Below, piece after piece: positions 21,872 through 29,579 of a DNA stretch of 33,314 bases (within the stretch, counting starts at the first letter, position 1; every line of letters begins with the position of its first letter). Source of the stretch: JAKPCT01 sp029553165 (GTDB taxonomy: Bacteria > Bacillota > UBA4882 > UBA8346). Both the position numbers and the translations under genes were made by a program. The DNA is taken from the NCBI GenBank assembly GCA_035359995.1, contig DAORZT010000028.1, positions 1 to 33,314 on the forward strand. Reading direction: 5' to 3'. A model generated the notes under the pieces. It did not search any database, had not been told where the DNA came from, and saw nothing but the letters and a program-made list of their open reading frames with translations.

Positions 21872-23452
21872 ATGGCCCGGATCTTGATTAGTGATCCAAT
21901 TACAGCTGCCGGTATTGAGCTTTTTAAAGAGGCCGGTTTCGAGGTCGAAGTAAAAACAGACCACACTAAAGAAGAGTTAATTGCGAAGATCAAAGACTAT
22001 GATGCGTTGATTGTCCGTAGTCAAACCAAAGTGACTGCAGATGTTATCGCTGCGGCAGAGAAGTTGAAAGTGATTGGTCGCGCGGGTGTTGGGGTAGATA
22101 ATGTCGATGTGGAAGCAGCAACCAAAAAGGGAATTATTGTTCTTAATGCTCCTGATGGCAACACTATTTCCACAGCCGAGTTGACGGTAGCAATGATTTT
22201 AGCATTAGCACGAAATATTCCGCAAGCTCATGGTTCACTGAAGGGCGGCGCATGGGACCGGAAAAGCTTCACCGGTGTTGAAGTTAACGGAAAAACGCTC
22301 GGAATTGTCGGTATGGGCCGAATCGGTACAGAAGTTGCAAAACGGATGCAAGTAATGGGGATGAATATCAACGCCTATGATCCGTTTTTAACGCAAGAGA
22401 AAGCCGAATCGCTAGGGATTAATCTGGTAGATATTGATAAAATCATTACTGACTCAGACTTTATCACGGTACATACGCCATTAACCGCTGAAACTAAGGG
22501 TTTGTTTGGCGCCAAAGAATTTGCCAGAATGAAAAAAGGAGTACGGGTTGTAAACTGTGCCCGTGGTGGAATTTATGATGAGGCCGCTTTGGCTGAAGCG
22601 ATTAAGTCTGGCCAGGTAGCCGGAGCTGCATTTGATGTTTATCCAGTCGAACCTCCTACTGATCGTACCTTGATCGACTTACCACAAGTGGTTGTTACAC
22701 CGCATTTAGGCGCTTCAACAATTGAAGCACAGGAGAATGTGGCGATTGACGTTGCTGTAGAAGTGATTAAAGTGCTGAAAGGCGAGTCATTTAAAAATGC
22801 GGTTAATCTGCCGCCGTTACGGCCAGAAGTCAAAGCAGCGATTGAACCATATACCAACCTGGTTGAAACCCTTGGTAAATTTATCGCTCAATTGGTATCT
22901 GGCCGGATTAACAAGCTGGAAGTCAGTTATCTGGGAGAGATCTCCAAATATGACACTTCGTTCTTATCATTGTTATTTTTAAAGGGAGTCCTGCAAGCCA
23001 GTTTAGGGGATGAAGTTAACCAGGTAAATGCGATGATGATCGCTAAAGAGCGCGGGTTAAAAGTAACCGAAAATAAAACCCAGGAAGCTGATGGTTATTC
23101 GAGCTTGATCAAAGTCACCGTTGCCACCGAACAAGGGACCTATTCGGTTGCCGGGACTGTCATCAATAAGAATAATACCAGAATTATTGATATCTTTGAC
23201 TACCACTTCGATCTGGAGCCAACAACCAATATGCTGGTGATCGAACATGTTGACCAACCGGGAATCATCGGCAGTGTTGGAACAATCCTAGGAGAAGCCG
23301 GAATTAACATTGCTTCGATGACTGTAGGACGAAAGCAACAAGGTGGTAAAGCGGTAATGGTAATCAGTGTTGATTCTGAAGTTTCCGCAGATACACTAAT
23401 TAAATTAGAGAGTTTAAAAATGGTCTCGAAAGCTTATGCAATTAATTTATAA
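21872..23452 (+). CDS. serA: D-3-phosphoglycerate dehydrogenase
   Basis: 526 residues, the long form. First committed step of serine biosynthesis: 3-phosphoglycerate plus NAD to phosphohydroxypyruvate. Substrate-binding domain 1-100 and 285-315; Rossmann domain with GIVGMGRIGTEVAKRM (near 144-159); active-site Arg in VNCARGGIYDEAAL, Glu in VYPVEPP, and His in VVVTPHLGASTIEAQ. An intervening ASB domain (about 320-450) precedes a C-terminal ACT domain (MLVIEHVDQPGIIGSVGTIL), the usual seat of serine feedback. AAAGGAGAG precedes the ATG. Controlled by the serine T-box upstream; no serC follows, so this transcript appears to be serA alone. Confidence 0.98.
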   Translation: MARILISDPITAAGIELFKEAGFEVEVKTDHTKEELIAKIKDYDALIVRSQTKVTADVIAAAEKLKVIGRAGVGVDNVDVEAATKKGIIVLNAPDGNTISTAELTVAMILALARNIPQAHGSLKGGAWDRKSFTGVEVNGKTLGIVGMGRIGTEVAKRMQVMGMNINAYDPFLTQEKAESLGINLVDIDKIITDSDFITVHTPLTAETKGLFGAKEFARMKKGVRVVNCARGGIYDEAALAEAIKSGQVAGAAFDVYPVEPPTDRTLIDLPQVVVTPHLGASTIEAQENVAIDVAVEVIKVLKGESFKNAVNLPPLRPEVKAAIEPYTNLVETLGKFIAQLVSGRINKLEVSYLGEISKYDTSFLSLLFLKGVLQASLGDEVNQVNAMMIAKERGLKVTENKTQEADGYSSLIKVTVATEQGTYSVAGTVINKNNTRIIDIFDYHFDLEPTTNMLVIEHVDQPGIIGSVGTILGEAGINIASMTVGRKQQGGKAVMVISVDSEVSADTLIKLESLKMVSKAYAINL

Positions 23453-23472
23453 TTGATCTAATTAAGGTTAAG

Positions 23473-23503
23473 AAGACGGTTGCTCCAATAACCGTCTTTT
23501 TTA
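23473..23503 (+). terminator. intrinsic terminator after serA
   Basis: AAGACGGTT (23473-23481) / AACCGTCTT (23490-23498) stem, 8-base loop, T6. Confidence 0.92.
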
Positions 23504-23600
23504 TTTACAAGAAGATTATCTTTGGGTAACCAAGGAGAAGAAAATAAATTTCAAGCATATAATAAACAATTAAAGGTTAAATATGGGGAGGGAAAAGAAA

Positions 23601-23963
23601 ATGAATCCATCGTTTTCTCCCGGTACCCTACAGCTTATGGTTAAAAATGACTGGATCGTTGAGAGTTTAATGGGTCTTGGTAGTGGCTATTTAGCTCATT
23701 TAGCATATCAATATAGTGAAATAAGTCCAGAAGTTAAGGAAGCAATACAAAACGGTAACCTTGGCGAAGGGGTACTTGGAGAGATTATTCATTTAGGTTC
23801 AACCGTTAATCGGATCATTGCTAAAATTGAAATCGAAAAGATTAATCGTTTTGATGGATTTATTCGATTTGATTTTAGGCTGCTGGAGGTCCGATTGATC
23901 AAAAATAGCCTAGCTAATGAAGAAAGTCAATATTTATGTTGCTTCAAAAAAAGTCCGGGATAA
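23601..23963 (+). CDS. hypothetical protein
   Basis: 120 residues, no recognised family. Soluble, mixed helix/strand: MNPSFSPGTLQLMVKNDWIVESLMGLGSGYLAHL, then an acidic helical part (EVKEAIQNGNLGEGVLGEIIHLG) and a basic C-terminus (FIRFDFRLLEVRLIKNSL). The ATG at 23601 is preferred to one at 23583 because GGGGAGGG lies between them. The CATATAATA upstream (23556-23564) looks like a -10 box of mother-cell sigma factors, but no matching -35 is seen. The terminator hairpin overlaps the last codons and the stop. Single gene between serA and comB; function unknown. Confidence 0.65.
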   Translation: MNPSFSPGTLQLMVKNDWIVESLMGLGSGYLAHLAYQYSEISPEVKEAIQNGNLGEGVLGEIIHLGSTVNRIIAKIEIEKINRFDGFIRFDFRLLEVRLIKNSLANEESQYLCCFKKSPG

Positions 23964-23974
23964 CCGGATTTTTT
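23946..23974 (+). terminator. intrinsic terminator overlapping the stop codon
   Basis: AAAAAAGTCCGG (23947-23958) pairs with CCGGATTTTTT (23964-23974), loop GATAA. The TAA stop (23961-23963) is in the loop. Confidence 0.85.
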
Positions 23975-24065
23975 GCGTTAAGATTTAAAAGCGGTTAAAC
24001 TTGGATATTGTTCTTTTTTTCGGCAAATAAAAGTATAAAAAGCTGCTCATAGAAATCAATTTTTA

Positions 24066-24074
24066 TGCTATAAT
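24066..24074 (+). promoter_or_regulatory. extended -10 promoter for comB
   Basis: TGC followed by TATAAT (24069-24074) makes a TGn extended -10; there is no good -35 at 17 bases. A leader of about 80 bases precedes comB. Confidence 0.55.
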
Positions 24075-24163
24075 ATTAGAGCTATTTACTACTAAAATTT
24101 TTATCTGGCAGTTGTCTGAAAAGTGTAAAGTTTAATACTTTAGAGTTAAGGAGTTCGAATTAA

Positions 24164-24895
24164 ATGAAGGTTGATGTGCAGCTATATCCCCAATTTGGTA
24201 CAATGCCAACTTTTGCTGACAAAAAAGTGGTTGTCTTAGATGTATTAAGGGCTACCAGTTGTATCGTTACCGCGCTTGCCAATCAGGCAATCGGAGTGAT
24301 CCCGGTAATTGAGCCTGCTGAAGTAGTAGATTTGATAAAGAGCATTGGTGCGGAAGAGTGTATTACCGGTGGTGAACGAAAAGGATTTAAGATTGAAGGA
24401 ATGGAACTCGGTAACTCTCCAAGCGAGTATACTGAAGAAAAAGTAGCAGGTAAAAGAGTTATTTTATGCACTTCTAATGGGACCAAAGCAATCAAATGGG
24501 CCCAAAATGCAGAGGAAGTAGTTATCGGTTCTTACTTAAATGCACAAGCAATTATAGATTATATCAGCACCGGTTCGCAGGATCTGGTAATTGTTTGTTC
24601 GGGCCGGGATCTGAATTTAGCAATTGAAGATCTGTCATGTGCCGGATATTTAATTGAACTTTTATTGGCCAAAGTGTCAGATTTGGAGTTATCTGACTCC
24701 GCAAAAATTGCACTTTTAGCTTCCCAAAAGGCTAACAGTTATGGATTAGTAAAATGGGTTAAAGAGTCGGATCACGGCCAGTATTTGATCCAGATTGGGA
24801 TGGAAGCGGATATTGATGACTGCTTAAGGTTAAATAAATACTCAATTGTTCCGGTTTATAAGGATGGAAAGATTGCGGTTGAAGATAACCGTTAA
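24164..24895 (+). CDS. comB: 2-phosphosulfolactate phosphatase family protein
   Basis: 243 residues. Clear ComB family: VVVLDVLRATSCIVTALANQA at 22-42, GGERKGFKIEGMELGNSPSEY, LCTSNGTKAI, VIVCSGRDLNLAIEDLSCAGYLIELL. ComB removes phosphate from 2-phospho-3-sulfolactate (Mg-dependent), a step towards coenzyme M in methanogens and towards sulfolactate, a spore component, in some Bacillus. No ComA-like synthase is adjacent, so the physiological substrate here is uncertain. AAGGAG precedes the ATG; monocistronic with a strong terminator. Confidence 0.92.
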   Translation: MKVDVQLYPQFGTMPTFADKKVVVLDVLRATSCIVTALANQAIGVIPVIEPAEVVDLIKSIGAEECITGGERKGFKIEGMELGNSPSEYTEEKVAGKRVILCTSNGTKAIKWAQNAEEVVIGSYLNAQAIIDYISTGSQDLVIVCSGRDLNLAIEDLSCAGYLIELLLAKVSDLELSDSAKIALLASQKANSYGLVKWVKESDHGQYLIQIGMEADIDDCLRLNKYSIVPVYKDGKIAVEDNR

Positions 24896-24922
24896 TAATG
24901 TTGCTACAAAATAAAGTTAATT

Positions 24923-24963
24923 ATGACGTCAACGATTGAATTTTGGTTGACGTCATTTTTTTT
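24923..24963 (+). terminator. intrinsic terminator after comB
   Basis: ATGACGTCAAC (24923-24933) / GTTGACGTCAT (24946-24956) perfect 11-bp stem, T8 tail. Confidence 0.92.
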
Positions 24964-25101
24964 GACCTTCGACTGCCACTTCCCGGAGCGCTTTTTTCCT
25001 TTTGTGGCACGCCGGTTTTAAGTATTGTATTTTCTTCGGCCGATATTTTTAATCTAAAGTTAATACCAGTAGCTACCGATTACTTAAGTGAACTTGGGTG
25101 G

Positions 25102-25138
25102 AAAAAAATAGAGTCAAGGAAACTAAATCCTTGACTCT
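25102..25138 (-). terminator. minus-strand intrinsic terminator
   Basis: AGAGTCAAGGA (25110-25120) / TCCTTGACTCT (25128-25138) perfect stem. The A-run at 25102-25108 is a T-run on the minus strand, so it terminates leftward transcription, plausibly from the lipoprotein gene that ends at 25361 on the opposite strand of the Spo0E-like gene. That transcript would be antisense to the whole Spo0E-like gene. Confidence 0.7.
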
Positions 25139-25168
25139 TCGAATGCTAATCTAAAAGGAGTGCTATGG

Positions 25169-25357
25169 ATGACTGAATTTCAAGCCAAAGTAAAGATGAT
25201 GAGCAATCTCAATAATTTAAGAAATGATATACAAAAGGCACGTGAAATCATGGAAGAATATTGGCAACTGAAACAGGCAATTGATCAAAAATACCTGGAA
25301 GCTTGTGATCGTGTTGATCAACTGATTAACGAATATTATCGGCTTGAAAAAGTTTAA
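25169..25357 (+). CDS. Spo0E-like sporulation regulator (variant signature)
   Basis: 62 residues forming a helical hairpin, the size of Spo0E-family phosphatases, which dephosphorylate Spo0A-P to hold back sporulation. The C-terminal helix ACDRVDQLINEYYRLEK follows the family pattern S(Q/x)(x)LD.LI..Y, with Cys-Asp-Arg-Val-Asp in place of the usual Ser-Gln-Glu-Leu-Asp; the functionally important Asp is kept. The first helix is LNNLRNDIQKAREIMEEYW. ATG at 25169 with AAAGGAG 8 bases upstream. It ends 3 bases before the stop of the convergent lipoprotein gene. A generic coiled-coil protein is the alternative. Confidence 0.6.
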   Translation: MTEFQAKVKMMSNLNNLRNDIQKAREIMEEYWQLKQAIDQKYLEACDRVDQLINEYYRLEKV

Positions 25358-25360
25358 CGC

Positions 25361-26284
25361 TCAGCTTTTAGCCCGGGATGCTAATTGAATATCTAAGATA
25401 TAAGTATCTGCTTCCGGATTTTCTAACCGAAGGATGTATGTATTGTCTTTAGACTTTTCTAATGAATTGGTCAAACGAATCTCCGTCTCAAAAGGAAGTG
25501 TTTGTTCGGTATAATCGTTCCAGACGTAATCTGCTGCGGTGAATTTACCATCTAAATTCCAATCAATGACATACAGCCAAATTTTTTTGCCGGCAACAGT
25601 TATTGACCCGGTTAAGCACTGGCGTAATCCAATTTTCAATTTAGATGATCCTTTGATGGAGATATTCTTGAACGCGTCAGGATCATCAGCGGCGATCAAA
25701 TTACCTTCTTGATCAACATTGCGTTTGGCATAGCCGGAGATGGAATAGTAACTGTAGATAATGCAGTCTCTACCAATTGAGGGTTCATGAAAAATTAATT
25801 CAAAGAGCCCATCGCGTTCCAGTTCGTTGGTCTTTGATTTGGGGCTAAAGTCACCAATTTCGGAATACCAGGAATCACCGGAATCATGGGATCTGGTAAC
25901 AAAAGTATCGATCACTTGATGAGTGGTATAGCTGTATACCAGCGAGTGAAATTTTTGGAAGAGTTTATTTTTAGGATCGATGTGATAGTTGAAGAAATTA
26001 TATTCAGGTCCAAACCGGGAAGTAATATGATAGTCGTTTTTGCCGATTCTGATTTCTTTGCTTAACTCCAATAAATGACGGTAATCGTCTAAATCAGTAT
26101 CCCTTGACAAGTCAGACTTGTCAACCGACTTATTACTGATAGTCCGGTACGCCCAACCATCATTAGAGAGGGTTAATTCCACTTTGCCGGAGAGGTCAAC
26201 CGCTCCTAGTTTATCATAGCATCCTGTTAACCCCACACATAATCCTAGAAGTGCTATTAATTGCAGAAGTCTTTTCTTTTTCAT
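25361..26284 (-). CDS. predicted lipoprotein, function unknown
   Basis: 307 residues. The N-terminus MKKKRLLQLIALLGLCVGLTGC has a basic start, hydrophobic core and lipobox LTGC (Cys near residue 22), so the mature protein is probably lipid-anchored outside the membrane. The rest is soluble and beta-rich with many Asp/Tyr/Ser, including KVELTLSNDGWAYRTIS and a possible EF-hand-like DWNLDGKFTAADYVW (aspartates at alternating positions, near residue 250). No family recognised. The ATG at 26284 is chosen over upstream in-frame starts since it opens a standard signal peptide; GGTGGG is the ribosome binding site. It is downstream of the GGDEF/HD-GYP gene in the same direction (73-base gap). Confidence 0.72.
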   Translation of the reverse strand: MKKKRLLQLIALLGLCVGLTGCYDKLGAVDLSGKVELTLSNDGWAYRTISNKSVDKSDLSRDTDLDDYRHLLELSKEIRIGKNDYHITSRFGPEYNFFNYHIDPKNKLFQKFHSLVYSYTTHQVIDTFVTRSHDSGDSWYSEIGDFSPKSKTNELERDGLFELIFHEPSIGRDCIIYSYYSISGYAKRNVDQEGNLIAADDPDAFKNISIKGSSKLKIGLRQCLTGSITVAGKKIWLYVIDWNLDGKFTAADYVWNDYTEQTLPFETEIRLTNSLEKSKDNTYILRLENPEADTYILDIQLASRAKS

Positions 26285-26356
26285 CTGATCAACCCACCAT
26301 TCCAATTTTTTAGGTTAGACGGAGTCTACCAAAAAAAAGTTCCACAAATGGTAGGG

Positions 26357-28456
26357 TTAAACTTCTTCAGAGTAAGTAGCAGCTACTTCGTTAAGATAAT
26401 GGAGCTGGTTGAAACTATTACGGTTTTGAATGGTATCAATAAAGACGTCAACTAAGTAAGGATCAAATTGGATCCCGGAATAATTTTTAAGTTCTTTCAG
26501 AGCGGCTTCGCTACTTAACGCTTTACGGTAGGGGCGGTCGCTGGTCATGGCGTCATAAGCGTCAGCAATTGCTAAAATCCGTGATTCCAAAGGAATGGCA
26601 TTCTCTTTTAAACCTAAAGGATAACCTTCTCCATTCCACCATTCATGATGTTTTAAGATCAAATTGGCAATGGGAGTCAGTTCCGGAGTGGTTAAAGCAA
26701 TTTTATAGCCGATCTCCGAATGGCGTTCCATTTCATGTTTTTCTTCGGTATTTAAGGGACCTTGCTTAAACAGAATCCGGTCCGGAATCCCTACCTTGCC
26801 GATATCATGAAATTGTGCAAAAAGCTTTAGGTCATTAATGTTAAGGTCAACCGATTTCAACTGTTCAGCAATGATTGAAACTAATTTAATCAATCTGGTG
26901 GCATGCCCTTCGGTCACAAAGTCCCTTGCTTCAAGCGCTTTTTTGAGAATTTGGACAATTGAATTGCGGGTACTTTGCTGTTGCTGGAGTTTTTCGCGGT
27001 ACATGATATTGTCCGCTAAGCGGTATAAAGTCCGCATTTTAACCGACATATCAGTCCGAACGGCAAATCCCGACGAGATACTCAAGGGGAGCATCTGATT
27101 GGTCCGATTAAACGCTTCTATTTTGGCAAGCATATTTGCCCGGTATTCCTGAATCTTTCTTTTATTGGCATCTTTAATTAAGATCGTAAACTCATCGCCA
27201 CCGGTCCGGGCAATGCTGGCGGATTCCGGAAAAGAGGTTTTAATGATTTTGGCTGCTTCAAGAAGTAAGGTATCTCCGGCTTTATGCCCAAAAGTGTCAT
27301 TGGTAAGCTTTAATCCGTCAATATCACAGATTACCACCGCCACGGCAACATCTTTCTCTTCATCATAGCGGGTGAGTTCTTTTTCAAAAAACACCCGGTT
27401 GTAAAGACCGGTAAGCGGGTCGTGGAGACCGAGGTAATGCAGGTTTTCGATCATTTGGCACTTTTCAGTAATATTGCTGGCGGTACCTTCAATAGCAACC
27501 AGCTGGTGTTTGGAGTTGTAAATCGGCTCCAGTTGGAGTTCCAGATATAAGAGCGTGAAATCTTTGTTAAAGCAACGCAATGTTACAGGACTGGAAAAAT
27601 CAAATGAACCATTTGTGATCGTATGTAACAGATCTTGGCCATCAGGGCTCCCTAATGAAAAGAATAGCTTGGGATTGTTATAAAACTCCTCTGGATGATA
27701 GCCGGTGATGGCAGTTACCGCAGGACTGATATAGTCAACTTTGAGGGTTGGCCAAATTTGAATTGTAAAAATAATGACTTTAGTATTATTGGTAACCAGT
27801 TGCAGGAGATGTTCGATGCGTTGGTGATTCTTCCGGTTATGGCGCGAGTAAAGAGTGGTAATTAAAACCAGAGGCAATAATAATGCAAAGATGATCATAA
27901 AAATAACTTGGGTCTTTCGGATCAGGGCATTGGTAATATTGATTGGAACGGTAAGATCATAATAGGCCATGATCGTACCGATTTTTTGTTGATTGACAGT
28001 TAACGGGATGATGTTTTCCAGGATGGTTTGGTCATTAGTTATTGTTTGGTTGGTGGTTATACCGGCTTGGTTATGCTGAAAATTGGTGCTTGATTTGGCA
28101 TGGTGACCGATCTCGTCTGTTTGAGTTGAGGCGATTATTATTCCCTGGTTATCAACTAGTTGATACTTGATTAGATTGGCAGGCTGGCCATACTGGTCCA
28201 GATTAAGATGGACCAGTTTAGACCCTGAAGCAGTCAATTGCGCTTGAGATTGGTTTTTGATCAAGGAAGCGAGCTGAAGGGAGTGTTTTTGGAACTCATT
28301 TTGAGCGCTTTGTAAGAAGATTGATGGAATTAAAACATAAGTAATCAAGGGAAAACCAAGCACAAGCAAAGAAAGCAGGACCTTCAGATGCGATTTTCCT
28401 AACTTAGCGAATGAGATTGGTTGGGATGGTTTATTATGATTTAAAAAAGCAGCCAA
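26357..28456 (-). CDS. membrane sensor with PAS, GGDEF and HD-GYP domains
   Basis: 699 residues from TTG 28456 (AAGGGG 5 bases upstream; a TTG at 28471 has no site before it). Two TM segments (about 26-47, 183-203) bracket an extracytoplasmic sensor domain; a PAS domain (about 215-331), GGDEF (about 345-490) and HD-GYP (about 500-680) follow. GGDEF is intact (ARTGGDEF near 419-423) with HDPLTGLYNR, but the RxxD inhibition site five residues before it is replaced by PESA. HD-GYP is intact: FHDIGK (550-551), KHHEWWNGEGYP (603-613), DAYDAMTSDRPYR. So it could both make and break cyclic di-GMP in response to an external signal. The last 25 residues are extra. Confidence 0.92.
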   Translation of the reverse strand: MAAFLNHNKPSQPISFAKLGKSHLKVLLSLLVLGFPLITYVLIPSIFLQSAQNEFQKHSLQLASLIKNQSQAQLTASGSKLVHLNLDQYGQPANLIKYQLVDNQGIIIASTQTDEIGHHAKSSTNFQHNQAGITTNQTITNDQTILENIIPLTVNQQKIGTIMAYYDLTVPINITNALIRKTQVIFMIIFALLLPLVLITTLYSRHNRKNHQRIEHLLQLVTNNTKVIIFTIQIWPTLKVDYISPAVTAITGYHPEEFYNNPKLFFSLGSPDGQDLLHTITNGSFDFSSPVTLRCFNKDFTLLYLELQLEPIYNSKHQLVAIEGTASNITEKCQMIENLHYLGLHDPLTGLYNRVFFEKELTRYDEEKDVAVAVVICDIDGLKLTNDTFGHKAGDTLLLEAAKIIKTSFPESASIARTGGDEFTILIKDANKRKIQEYRANMLAKIEAFNRTNQMLPLSISSGFAVRTDMSVKMRTLYRLADNIMYREKLQQQQSTRNSIVQILKKALEARDFVTEGHATRLIKLVSIIAEQLKSVDLNINDLKLFAQFHDIGKVGIPDRILFKQGPLNTEEKHEMERHSEIGYKIALTTPELTPIANLILKHHEWWNGEGYPLGLKENAIPLESRILAIADAYDAMTSDRPYRKALSSEAALKELKNYSGIQFDPYLVDVFIDTIQNRNSFNQLHYLNEVAATYSEEV

Positions 28457-28472
28457 AATAAACCCCTTCAAA

Positions 28473-28776
28473 TATATTTTTATCAGTTAGGCTTGGACAT
28501 TTGGTTGTAAGAGTGTGACGTAGATTGATTGCAAGCTATAGTGTGATGAATTGGGTGGATGTTTTCAGTATTGAAATACAATGATTTGAAGTAATAATGT
28601 TAATCGCAAATGAACTATGAAAGAAACATTTTCTATTATTATTCGACAATTGTAATTAAAAACCTGCAAGATAACCGTTCATTCCAGTGAATTTTTCCGT
28701 GGTCTATGGATAAAAAAGGAAAATATGATTTTTTCAAGAAAATAGAATAACTAACGATTTTACTAGGGGGTTGGCA
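28473..28776. other. intergenic region between divergent genes
   Basis: About 300 A/T-rich bases between the GGDEF/HD-GYP gene (left, minus) and a small exported protein (right, plus). I find no convincing -35/-10 pair in either direction, no palindrome over 8 bp and no coding frame with a ribosome binding site. Confidence 0.5.
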
Positions 28777-29142
28777 ATGGTGATTCGAAAAGTATGTTTG
28801 ATTTTCTTGGCAGTTATCTTGATGCACGGCTGTTTTAATCGAAGTTATGCGGCAAGTCAGGATTTTACAATTTTTAACCGGACGGGGCTGGATATTGTTG
28901 AATTATTTCTCGCTCCGTATCAGACAGATGACTGGCAGAGCGAGTTTTTTGAAGGAGAGATTCTTGCCGATGGCGGTCGTTTAGATATTACATTTAAAGA
29001 GAAACGGCCGGAAACATATTGGGATATCAAGGTTAAGGATGAAGAAGGTAATATTTTTTATTGGCGGAAGATTAATTTGAAAGAGACATCAGTGTTGACC
29101 CTGTATTCGGATGGTAATGAATTCTGGGTTGAGGCTGAATAA
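28777..29142 (+). CDS. small exported protein, function unknown
   Basis: 121 residues. The N-terminal signal peptide VIRKVCLIFLAVILMHGCFNRSYA ends with a possible signal-peptidase site after SYA; HGC could be a poor lipobox. The mature part starts FTIFNRTGLDIVELFLAPYQTDDWQSEFF and continues with ILADGGRLDITF, matching a widespread periplasmic/exported pattern N.TG..I..L..sP...D.W...L....L..G....I.F that I recognise but cannot name or assign a function. ATG at 28777 with AGGGGG 6 bases upstream. It converges with the YkuS-family gene (2 bases between stops). Confidence 0.7.
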   Translation: MVIRKVCLIFLAVILMHGCFNRSYAASQDFTIFNRTGLDIVELFLAPYQTDDWQSEFFEGEILADGGRLDITFKEKRPETYWDIKVKDEEGNIFYWRKINLKETSVLTLYSDGNEFWVEAE

Positions 29143-29144
29143 TC

Positions 29145-29399
29145 TTATAAGCGTTCCTCAAGCATACTGGCGATCTGTTCAAGGGATAAGCCACTGGCAT
29201 TCACGATTGGCAGCGGATCTTTAAAATCATTAATCCCTAAATAAGTCTCATTAATGCCAGAGGTGACAATGGCATCAACATTGCTGAAGATTCGTTGATG
29301 TTCCTGATTGTATTGGTACTCTTCAATTTCATAACCCATTTTGGCTAAATATTTGCTTACATTTGGCAGATCAGACTCAACAGCGACCTTCTTTTTCAT
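29145..29399 (-). CDS. UPF0180 / YkuS-family protein
   Basis: 84 residues matching the small YkuS family: MKKKVAVESDLPNVSKYLAKMGYEIEEY at the N-terminus, VDAIVTSGINETYLGI in the middle, and PIVNASGLSLEQIASMLEERL at the end (the family's VINA.GlT.EqI motif). Cytosolic; biochemical role unknown. The ATG at 29399 has GGAGGTG 6 bases upstream. Single gene, leftward, with the IS element immediately behind its promoter region. Confidence 0.85.
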   Translation of the reverse strand: MKKKVAVESDLPNVSKYLAKMGYEIEEYQYNQEHQRIFSNVDAIVTSGINETYLGINDFKDPLPIVNASGLSLEQIASMLEERL

Positions 29400-29462
29400 C
29401 GGTTACACCTCCATTAAGTATAATGATAATATACCCATGAAAAGGAAATTTTATTAAAATCT

Positions 29463-29471
29463 GTGCCGCTT
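29463..29471. repeat. left 9-bp target-site duplication of the ISLre2 element
   Basis: GTGCCGCTT, identical to 31036-31044. The first base after it starts the imperfect terminal inverted repeat. Confidence 0.85.
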
Positions 29472-29514
29472 GTTAGTGTAAAATTATTGTAGGAGTTTTT
29501 AAGAGCAAAAAAGA

Positions 29515-29579
29515 AGAAGACAGCACCGTCCTAGCTGGGACGAGTAACCAAAAATGATTACTCAGAGGTGTTGTCTTCT
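29515..29579 (+). promoter_or_regulatory. three-way-junction leader of the transposase gene
   Basis: AGAAGACAGCACC (29515-29527) pairs with GGTGTTGTCTTCT (29567-29579): 13 bp with one G-U. It encloses two perfect-stem hairpins placed end to end: GTCC/GGAC (29528-29531/29538-29541) and GAGTAA/TTACTC (29542-29547/29558-29563). The ribosome binding site AGAGGTG (29564-29570) is half inside the closing helix and the ATG is the next base after it, so the fold should block translation. Confidence 0.65.

Noticed and set aside
24943..25134. 63-codon frame between comB and the Spo0E-like gene
   Set aside because: Its TTG start sits in the comB terminator, no ribosome binding site, and it runs into the minus-strand terminator hairpin; no family resemblance.
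29476..29487. Target duplication directly beside the TGTAG inner repeat
   Set aside because: Sequences adjacent to TGTAG on the two sides do not match; the perfect 9-bp pair lies 16 bases further out on both sides.
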